NCBI GenBank assembly: GCA_934320645.1
Contig: CAKRFP010000023.1
Coordinates: 1-42,713 of the forward strand
DNA: 42,713 nt
Direction: 5' to 3'
Origin: an uncultured Bariatricus sp.
Lineage (GTDB): Bacteria; Bacillota; Clostridia; Lachnospirales; Lachnospiraceae
Shown: positions 21,089 through 27,878 of the stretch, in pieces
Position numbering within the stretch: the first letter of the stretch is position 1
Layout: each line of letters opens with the position of its first letter
Program-made: the position numbers and the translations under genes
Notes under the pieces: generated by a model
Database searches by the model: none
Seen by the model: only the letters and a program-made list of their open reading frames with translations
Told to the model about the DNA's origin: nothing

Positions 21089-23008
21089 ATGGCAAAAAAG
21101 ACTACATATGATGCGGAGAGTATTTCCATTCTGGAGGGGTTGGAAGCCGTCCGGAAAAGGCCGGGAATGTATATCGGAAGCGTCAGCACCAAGGGACTCA
21201 ACCATCTGGTGTACGAGATCGTGGATAATGCAGTGGATGAGCATCTGGCAGGATTCTGCTCGCAGATCGAAGTGACCCTGGAAAAGGATGGCTCTGCAAC
21301 GGTAACAGATAACGGGCGAGGCGTGCCGGTGGACATGCATGCGAAAGGTGTGTCGGCTGCCAGAATTGTCTATACCACTCTTCATGCGGGCGGTAAGTTC
21401 GATGATTCGGCATATAAGACAAGTGGTGGTCTGCATGGGGTAGGTTCTTCGGTTGTCAATGCCCTTTCTACTTATATGGATGTAAAGATCAGCCGTGACG
21501 GGGCAGTACACCATGACCGCTATGAGCGAGGCGTTCCGGTTGTGGAGCTGGAGGACGGACTTCTTCCGGTGATCGGCAAGACCAGAAAGACCGGAACCTG
21601 TGTCAATTTTCTTCCAGATCCGACCATTTTCGAGAAGACCCGTTTTAAAGAAGAAGAGATCAAGAGCAGGCTGCATGAGACAGCCTATCTGAATCCGGAG
21701 CTGGCGCTTATATTTACCGACAAGAGAAAGACACCGGAAGAGAAGATCGAATACCATGAACCGGATGGAATCATCGGATTTATCAAGGATCTGAATTCAA
21801 AAAAAGAAGTGATCCACGATCCGGTTTACTATAAAGGAGAGGCAGAAGGCATCGAAGTGGAAGTGGCATTCCAGTATGTGAATGAGTTCCATGAAAATGT
21901 ACTGGGTTTCTGTAACAATATTTACAATGCAGAAGGAGGAACCCATCTGACCGGATTCAAGACAACGTTCACGACGATCATGAATCAGTATGCCCGTGAG
22001 ATCGGTGTCTTAAAAGAGAAGGACAACAACTTTACCGGAGCGGATGTGCGAAATGGAATGACGGCGATCGTGTCGATCAAGCATCCGGATCCGAGATTTG
22101 AGGGACAGACCAAGACCAAGCTGGACAACCAGGACGCGGCAAAGGCGACTGGAAAGGTCACAAGTGATGAGGTTCCACGTTTCTTTGACCGGAATCTGGA
22201 GACGCTGAAAAAGGTGCTTTCCTGTGCGGAAAAAGCAGCGAAGATCCGTAAGACAGAAGAAAAGGCAAAGACCAACCTCCTGACAAAGCAGAAATATTCC
22301 TTTGACAGTAACGGTAAGCTTGCCAACTGTGAGAGCCGGGATGCATCCAAATGTGAGATTTTCATCGTCGAGGGAGATTCTGCGGGAGGAAGTGCAAAGA
22401 CGGCACGTGACAGAATGTACCAGGCGATCCTGCCAATCCGCGGAAAGATCCTGAACGTGGAGAAAGCGAGCATCGACAAGGTGCTTGCCAATGCGGAGAT
22501 CAAGACCATGATCAATGCTTTCGGATGTGGATTTTCCGAGGGCTACGGCAATGATTTTGACATCACAAAGCTGCGATATGACAAGATCATCATTATGGCG
22601 GATGCGGACGTGGATGGAGCACATATTTCCACCCTGCTTCTGACCTTATTCTACCGGTTTATGCCGGAGTTGATCTACGAAGGTCATGTCTATGTGGCAA
22701 TGCCGCCGCTTTATAAGGCAATGCCGAAAAAGGGAGAAGAAGAGTACCTTTACGATGACAAGGCGCTGGAAAAATACAGAAAGACCCATTCGGATTTCAC
22801 TCTGCAGCGGTACAAAGGTCTGGGTGAAATGGATGCAGAGCAGCTCTGGGAGACAACCCTTAATCCGGAGACACGTATGATGAAACGAATTGAGATCGAG
22901 GATGCGCGTATGGCATCCGGAGTGACAGAGATGCTGATGGGAACCGAGGTCCCGCCGCGCCGTGCATTTATCTATGAAAATGCAACAGAGGCAGAGCTGG
23001 ATATTTAA
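21089..23008 (+). CDS. parE: Type IIA DNA topoisomerase subunit B (ParE/GyrB)
   Basis: A 639-residue ATPase subunit. GHKL motifs are EIVDNAVDEHLAG, DNGRGVPVDMH and GGLHGVGSSVVNALS; the TOPRIM domain has VEGDSAGGSAKTARDR and IIMADADVDGAHI; the C-terminal QRYKGLGEM is intact. It hydrolyses ATP to drive strand passage and works with the next gene product. Neither dnaA, recF nor other origin genes are nearby, which favours a second enzyme (topoisomerase IV) over the main gyrase, but sequence alone does not separate GyrB from ParE in Clostridia. A sigma-A promoter precedes it and AGAGGAGAG lies before the ATG. Confidence 0.88.
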   Translation: MAKKTTYDAESISILEGLEAVRKRPGMYIGSVSTKGLNHLVYEIVDNAVDEHLAGFCSQIEVTLEKDGSATVTDNGRGVPVDMHAKGVSAARIVYTTLHAGGKFDDSAYKTSGGLHGVGSSVVNALSTYMDVKISRDGAVHHDRYERGVPVVELEDGLLPVIGKTRKTGTCVNFLPDPTIFEKTRFKEEEIKSRLHETAYLNPELALIFTDKRKTPEEKIEYHEPDGIIGFIKDLNSKKEVIHDPVYYKGEAEGIEVEVAFQYVNEFHENVLGFCNNIYNAEGGTHLTGFKTTFTTIMNQYAREIGVLKEKDNNFTGADVRNGMTAIVSIKHPDPRFEGQTKTKLDNQDAAKATGKVTSDEVPRFFDRNLETLKKVLSCAEKAAKIRKTEEKAKTNLLTKQKYSFDSNGKLANCESRDASKCEIFIVEGDSAGGSAKTARDRMYQAILPIRGKILNVEKASIDKVLANAEIKTMINAFGCGFSEGYGNDFDITKLRYDKIIIMADADVDGAHISTLLLTLFYRFMPELIYEGHVYVAMPPLYKAMPKKGEEEYLYDDKALEKYRKTHSDFTLQRYKGLGEMDAEQLWETTLNPETRMMKRIEIEDARMASGVTEMLMGTEVPPRRAFIYENATEAELDI

Positions 23009-23137
23009 GTATAGATGAAGAGCAGGAAAGAGACGGAATTTTTTTGACCGATAAGAAATTTTGAAGCACGTTTTTATAAGAGTCTAAAAAGGACGATTCA
23101 TTTCCTGTGAGCAATAGAATAGAAGAGGTAAGAGAAA

Positions 23138-25378
23138 ATGGAAGAGTCACAGATCATCCGGACGGAATATTCGGATCTGATGAAAAAATCATATATTGAC
23201 TATGCCATGAGTGTTATTATTTCCAGAGCCCTCCCGGATGTCAGGGATGGTCTGAAACCGGTACAGAGAAGAACACTCTATGACATGTATGAGCTGGGAA
23301 TCCGTTACGACAGGCCATACCGTAAATGTGCGCGTATTGTCGGGGATACCATGGGTAAATATCATCCCCATGGAGACAGCTCGATCTATGAAGCGCTGGT
23401 TGTTATGGCACAGGAGTTCAAAAAAGGAATGATCCTGGTAGATGGTCATGGAAACTTCGGTTCCATTGAAGGAGACGGGGCGGCAGCCATGCGTTATACC
23501 GAAGCAAGACTGGCGAAAATCACACAGGAGGCATATCTTGCCGATCTGGACAAAGATATCATTGATTTTGTACCGAATTTTGATGAGACAGAAAAAGAAC
23601 CGGCAGTTCTTCCGGTAAGGATTCCGAACCTTCTGCTGAACGGTGCGGAAGGAATCGCAGTTGGTATGGCAACCAGTATTCCGACACATAACCTGGGTGA
23701 GATTGTGGATGCGGTTAAGGCATACATGAAGAACAATGACATCACTACAAAACAGCTGATGAAGTACATCAAAGGACCGGATTTCCCAACAGGCGGGATC
23801 GTCGTCAATAAAGATGATCTGGCAGAAATTTATGAGACCGGAACCGGAAAGATCAAGATTCGTGGAAAAGTAGATGTGGAAGAGATAAAAGGCGGACGGA
23901 AGAAGATCGTCATTTCCGAAATCCCGTACACCATGATCGGAGCCGGAATCGGTAAATTTCTGAACGATGTCTGCAATCTGGTGGAGACAAAGAAGACCAG
24001 TGACATCGTAGACATTTCCAATCAGTCTTCCAAGGAAGGAATCCGTATTGTAATTGAAGTGAAGCGTGATGCAGATGTGGACAACCTGATCAACATGCTT
24101 TATAAAAAGACCAGACTGGAGGATACTTTTGGTGTCAATATGCTTGCGGTAGCCGATGGCAGACCGGAAGTACTGGGACTCAAACGTATCATCGAACATC
24201 ATGTAGATTTCCAGTTTGAACTTGCAACCAGAAAATACAAAACGCTGCTGAAAAAAGAGCAGGATAAAAAAGAAATCCAGGAGGGTCTGATCAAGGCGTG
24301 TGACGTGATCGACCTGATCATTGAGATCCTGCGTGGAAGCTCGTCCATCAGGGATGCAAAAGAATGTCTGACAACAGGTGCGACAGAGAAGATCAAGTTT
24401 AAGTCGAAAAGATCTGAGAAGATGGCATCCATGCTCCGGTTTACCGACCGGCAGGCACAGGCAATTCTGGAGATGCGTCTGTACAAGCTGATCGGTCTGG
24501 AAATCGAGGCACTGATGAAGGAGCATGAGACAACGCTTGCAAACATTGCAAAATATGAGGATATTCTGAATAATTATGATTCTATGGCGCAGGTGATCAT
24601 TGATGATCTGGATGCGCTGAAAAAAGAATATGCTGTGAAGCGTAAAACCAAGATCGAGAATGCAGAAGAAGCTGTGTTTGAGGAAAATAAAGTACAGGAG
24701 CAGGAGGTTGTCCTTCTGATGGACCGTTTTGGTTATGCAAAGACGGTGGATGGATCCGTCTATGAACGTAACCGGGAAGCGGCAGATAAGGAGAATAAGT
24801 ATATTCTGCGCTGTATGAATACCGGCAAGTTGTGTCTTTTTACATCGGATGGTAAGATGCATCAGATCAAAGTGATGGATCTCCCTTATGGAAAGTTCAG
24901 GGACAAAGGATTTCCAATCGACAATGTAAGTAATTTTGACAGTACAAAAGAAGAAATCGTATATCTGTGTGATGACAGAGAACTCTTTTTCTCCAAATTC
25001 CTGTTTGCCACGAAGCAGGGAATGATCAAAAAGGTGGCAGGAAGTGAATTCCAGGTAACTAAGCGGACAATCGCGGCAACGAAACTGCAGGACGAAGATG
25101 CACTGGTAAGCATCCAGCCAATCCGGGATGTGCAGGATGTAGTTCTGATGACGGAGAATGGATTTGTGCTCCGTTTCCCGGCGGAAGAAGTTTCGGAGAA
25201 GAAAAAGGGTGCAGTTGGTGTACGCGGTATGAAATTACAGAAAAATGACAGCGTGGAAGAGGTATATCTGTTTGAAGAAGGAACGGAGAGCAAGGTGATC
25301 TTCCATGAAAAAGAAGTGACACTGAACCGTTTGAAACGGGCGAAAAGAGATGGAACAGGAACACGAATGAGAAAGTAG
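23138..25378 (+). CDS. parC: Type IIA DNA topoisomerase subunit A (ParC/GyrA)
   Basis: A 746-residue DNA-cleaving subunit. The active-site Tyr120 is in AAAMRYTEARL. The quinolone-resistance region (HPHGDSSIYE, Ser81 and Glu85) has residues associated with sensitivity. The C-terminal region has beta-pinwheel-like repeats but I find no canonical GyrA box (QRRGGKG); the nearest text is KKKGAVGVRG. It is shorter than typical GyrA (about 820-870). Both points favour a decatenase (ParC) role, although the cleavage domain itself reads more like GyrA (LVDGHGNFGSIEGD). It lies 129 bp after subunit B. The last residues are basic. Confidence 0.85.
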   Translation: MEESQIIRTEYSDLMKKSYIDYAMSVIISRALPDVRDGLKPVQRRTLYDMYELGIRYDRPYRKCARIVGDTMGKYHPHGDSSIYEALVVMAQEFKKGMILVDGHGNFGSIEGDGAAAMRYTEARLAKITQEAYLADLDKDIIDFVPNFDETEKEPAVLPVRIPNLLLNGAEGIAVGMATSIPTHNLGEIVDAVKAYMKNNDITTKQLMKYIKGPDFPTGGIVVNKDDLAEIYETGTGKIKIRGKVDVEEIKGGRKKIVISEIPYTMIGAGIGKFLNDVCNLVETKKTSDIVDISNQSSKEGIRIVIEVKRDADVDNLINMLYKKTRLEDTFGVNMLAVADGRPEVLGLKRIIEHHVDFQFELATRKYKTLLKKEQDKKEIQEGLIKACDVIDLIIEILRGSSSIRDAKECLTTGATEKIKFKSKRSEKMASMLRFTDRQAQAILEMRLYKLIGLEIEALMKEHETTLANIAKYEDILNNYDSMAQVIIDDLDALKKEYAVKRKTKIENAEEAVFEENKVQEQEVVLLMDRFGYAKTVDGSVYERNREAADKENKYILRCMNTGKLCLFTSDGKMHQIKVMDLPYGKFRDKGFPIDNVSNFDSTKEEIVYLCDDRELFFSKFLFATKQGMIKKVAGSEFQVTKRTIAATKLQDEDALVSIQPIRDVQDVVLMTENGFVLRFPAEEVSEKKKGAVGVRGMKLQKNDSVEEVYLFEEGTESKVIFHEKEVTLNRLKRAKRDGTGTRMRK

Positions 25379-25385
25379 TGTAAAA

Positions 25386-25428
25386 TCAGAAATCAGAAGA
25401 AATCAGAAATCAGAAGAAATCAGAAATC
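25386..25428 (+). repeat. 17-bp tandem repeat after parC
   Basis: TCAGAAATCAGAAGAAA is repeated at 25386 and 25403, with a partial third copy at 25420. It sits directly after the topoisomerase stop codon and before the rimP promoter. It probably arose by slippage and may vary between strains. Confidence 0.8.
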
Positions 25429-25439
25429 TCGAAAAATCC

Positions 25440-25468
25440 TTGCATTTCAGGAAAAGTAGTGCTATACT
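25440..25468 (+). promoter_or_regulatory. Promoter of rimP-nusA-infB operon
   Basis: TTGCAT (25440-25445), a 17-bp spacer and TATACT (25463-25468). The leader to the rimP start is about 115 nt and contains a terminator-like hairpin. Confidence 0.7.
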
Positions 25469-25489
25469 GTATGCAGTTACATAAGAAAT

Positions 25490-25531
25490 CTGGCAGAAGA
25501 GTGGACGAAAGTTCACTCTTCTTTTTGCCAG
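25490..25531 (+). promoter_or_regulatory. Terminator-like hairpin in the rimP leader
   Basis: AGAAGAGTG (25495-25503) pairs with CACTCTTCT (25514-25522) followed by four more T; the outer CTGGC/GCCAG pair closes the structure. It lies between promoter and first gene, so it could act as an attenuator. NusA-dependent self-control of this operon is known in E. coli and B. subtilis. Confidence 0.6.
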
Positions 25532-25588
25532 TCATACAACCAAAATCGGACAGATTTTAGGAGCCTGATTAAGAAAGGAAGTTGCAGA

Positions 25589-26056
25589 TTGTCAAAAAAA
25601 GAAGTATATGAACAGAAAACAGAAGAGATTCTGATCCCAATCGTGGAAAAGCATGGATTTGATCTCTGGGATGTGGAATATGTAAAAGAGGGTGGAAACT
25701 GGTACCTGCGTGCTTATATCGATAAGCCGGGCGGAATCATGGTCGATGACTGTGAGGTGGTAAGCCGGGAACTTTCAGACATTCTGGATGAGAAGGATTT
25801 CATCGATGAAGCGTATATTCTGGAAGTGAGCTCGCCGGGACTTGGCAGACCGCTTAAGAAAGAAAAAGACTTTGCAAGAAGCCTGGGTGAAGAAGTAGAA
25901 GTTCGTACTTACCGGGCAATCGACAGACAGAAAGAGTTTATTGGAATCTTAAAAGATTATGATAAAGATACAGTTACCATTGAATATGAAGACGGTGAGA
26001 CGATGACATTTGACAAAGCAGACATCGCACTGATCCGTCTGGCGTTCGATTTCTAG
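25589..26056 (+). CDS. rimP: Ribosome maturation factor RimP
   Basis: A 155-residue protein for late assembly of the 30S subunit. The N-terminal alpha/beta domain (GFDLWDVEYVKEGGNWYLRAYI, split by Gly-Gly) is followed by DDCEVVSRELSDILD, the EVSSPGLGRPLKKEKDF motif and a C-terminal SH3-like domain (KDTVTIEYEDGE). It starts at TTG (25589) with AAAGGAAG upstream; no ATG fits. It is the first gene of the nusA-infB operon and is 19 bp from nusA. Confidence 0.95.
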   Translation: MSKKEVYEQKTEEILIPIVEKHGFDLWDVEYVKEGGNWYLRAYIDKPGGIMVDDCEVVSRELSDILDEKDFIDEAYILEVSSPGLGRPLKKEKDFARSLGEEVEVRTYRAIDRQKEFIGILKDYDKDTVTIEYEDGETMTFDKADIALIRLAFDF

Positions 26057-26075
26057 TGACAGGAGGAAGAAGGAA

Positions 26076-27257
26076 ATGAATACCGAATTATTAGAAGCAC
26101 TTACAATTCTTGAAGAGGAAAAAGATATCAGCAGAGATACTCTGATGGATGCTATTGAGAATTCACTGATCAATGCATGTAAGAATCATTTCGGAAAAGC
26201 AGACAATATCAAAGTAATTATGGATAAGGAGACATGTGATTACACTCTGATCCAGGAGAAGACCGTTGTAGAAGAAGTAGAGGACAAAGTAGAACAGATC
26301 AGTCTTGCAGATGCGAAGATGATCGATCCTTCTTATGAGATCGGTGACATCGTACAGATCCCGGTTGAATCCAAATCTTTCGGACGTATCGCAACACAGA
26401 ATGCAAAGAACCTGATTCTTCAGAAGATCCGTGAAGAAGAAAGAAAAGTTGTATATGATCAGTACTTTGAAAAAGAAAAAGATATCGTGACAGGTGTGGT
26501 TCAGAGATATATTGGCAAGAATGTCAGTGTAAACCTTGGAAAAGCAGATGCGATCCTTACTGAAAATGAGCAGGTAAAAGGTGAGAAATTCGAGCCGACA
26601 GAGCGTATCAAACTTTATGTTGTAGAGGTGAAGAACACGACAAAAGGACCAAAGATCCTTGTATCAAGAACACATCCGGAACTGGTTAAGCGTCTTTTTG
26701 AGGCGGAAGTAACCGAGGTGCGTGATGGTATTGTAGAGATCAAGAGCATTGCAAGAGAAGCAGGTTCCCGTACCAAGATCGCAGTATGGTCTAACGACCC
26801 GGATGTAGATCCGGTTGGAGCATGCGTTGGTATGAACGGTGCCAGAGTCGGAGCCGTTGTAAATGAACTTCGCGGTGAAAAGATTGATATCATCAACTGG
26901 AGTGATAACCCGGCAATCCTGATCGAGAATGCACTCAGCCCGGCAAAGGTTATTTCTGTAATGGCTGATCCGGATGAGAGAACAGCAAGTGTAATCGTAC
27001 CGGATTACCAGCTTTCACTTGCAATCGGTAAAGAAGGTCAGAATGCACGTCTTGCAGCAAGACTGACCGGATATAAGATCGATATCAAGAATGAAACACA
27101 GGCGATCGAGTCTGGCGAACTTCCGGCAGATTATATGAATATGGCTGAGAATTATGAAGATGATTATCAGGAGGAAGAGTATTCGGACGAAGAATATTCT
27201 GCTGATGAAGAATCAGAGGAAGAAGTAGCAGATGATCTTGATCTGTATGAAGAATAG
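26076..27257 (+). CDS. nusA: Transcription termination/antitermination factor NusA
   Basis: A 393-residue protein. In order: an N-terminal RNA-polymerase-binding domain (ELLEALTILEEEKDISRD), an S1 domain (IVTGVVQRYIGKNVSVNLG), KH1 (GACVGMNGARVGAVVNEL) and KH2 (SLAIGKEGQNARLAARLTG). It ends in a strongly acidic tail of about 40 residues (Glu, Asp, Tyr), with no C-terminal acidic-repeat domains of the E. coli type. It promotes pausing and termination and probably controls its own operon through the leader hairpin. AGGAGGAAGG precedes the ATG. Confidence 0.97.
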   Translation: MNTELLEALTILEEEKDISRDTLMDAIENSLINACKNHFGKADNIKVIMDKETCDYTLIQEKTVVEEVEDKVEQISLADAKMIDPSYEIGDIVQIPVESKSFGRIATQNAKNLILQKIREEERKVVYDQYFEKEKDIVTGVVQRYIGKNVSVNLGKADAILTENEQVKGEKFEPTERIKLYVVEVKNTTKGPKILVSRTHPELVKRLFEAEVTEVRDGIVEIKSIAREAGSRTKIAVWSNDPDVDPVGACVGMNGARVGAVVNELRGEKIDIINWSDNPAILIENALSPAKVISVMADPDERTASVIVPDYQLSLAIGKEGQNARLAARLTGYKIDIKNETQAIESGELPADYMNMAENYEDDYQEEEYSDEEYSADEESEEEVADDLDLYEE

Positions 27258-27271
27258 ACAGAGGTGATTAT

Positions 27272-27550
27272 TTGAGTACGACCAAAAAGATCCCGATGCG
27301 TAAATGCGTGGGATGTCAGGAAATGAAGAACAAAAAAGAAATGCTGCGTGTTCTGAAAACAGCAGAAGGAGAATTCATTCTGGACGCAACCGGACGTAAG
27401 AACGGGCGTGGGGCATATCTGTGCTTTTCCAGAAAATGTTTGCAGGAAGCAATAAAGAATAAAGGACTGGAACGTTCTTTCAAACAGGCGATACCAAAAG
27501 AGGTATACGAAAATCTGGAAAAGGAGCTGGAGCAGCTTGAACATGAATAG
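27272..27550 (+). CDS. ylxR: YlxR/RnpM family RNA-binding protein
   Basis: A 92-residue basic protein of the YlxR (DUF448) family, with the family hallmarks PMRKCVGCQEMKNKKEMLRV and the GRGAYLC motif. The B. subtilis member has been reported to bind and modulate RNase P RNA. It starts at TTG (27272) with AGAGGTGA upstream and overlaps the next gene by 8 bp. Its place between nusA and infB is standard in Firmicutes. Confidence 0.92.
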   Translation: MSTTKKIPMRKCVGCQEMKNKKEMLRVLKTAEGEFILDATGRKNGRGAYLCFSRKCLQEAIKNKGLERSFKQAIPKEVYENLEKELEQLEHE

Positions 27551-27851
27551 AGCATTATCGATGATCAGTCTGGCGACCAAAGCCGGCAAGACAAAGAGCG
27601 GGGAATTCATGACAGAAAAAGAAGTCAAGGAAGGACGCGCGCATCTGGTGATCGTGGCAGACGACGCATCGGACAATACAAAAAAGAAATTTCAGAACAT
27701 GTGTGATTTTTATAAAGTGCCAATATACTTTTTTGAAGATAAAGATACCCTGGGCCATGCGATGGGAAAAGAGTTCCGCGCTTCGCTTGCAGTAACAGAT
27801 GCAGGGTTTGCAAAAGGAATCAGAAAACATCTGGATACGGAAGAAGGATAG
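27543..27851 (+). CDS. ylxQ: L7Ae/L30e/S12e/Gadd45-family ribosomal-type protein YlxQ
   Basis: A 102-residue protein of the L7Ae family that binds kink-turn RNA. Motifs are MISLATKAGKTKSGE, HLVIVADDASDNTKKKF and VPIYFFEDKDTLGHAMGK. ATG at 27543 is chosen over TTG at 27537 because GGAG lies about 10 bases upstream. It overlaps ylxR by 8 bp and precedes infB by 27 bp. Its job in Firmicutes is not well defined. Confidence 0.92.
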   Translation: MNRALSMISLATKAGKTKSGEFMTEKEVKEGRAHLVIVADDASDNTKKKFQNMCDFYKVPIYFFEDKDTLGHAMGKEFRASLAVTDAGFAKGIRKHLDTEEG

Positions 27852-27878
27852 CAGGAACTGTATACAGGAGGTAGATTT

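Noticed and set aside
23189..24862. 557-residue minus-strand frame opposite the topoisomerase subunit A gene
   Set aside because: A shadow of a conserved gene; the product is rich in Cys, His and Phe and has no recognisable domain.
25386..25428. CRISPR-like repeat
   Set aside because: 17-bp units are directly adjacent with no spacers; simple tandem repeat.
11403..25486. Shared GTTACATAAGAAA before ilvC and in the rimP leader
   Set aside because: A single 13-base match between two sites is expected by chance in a window this size.
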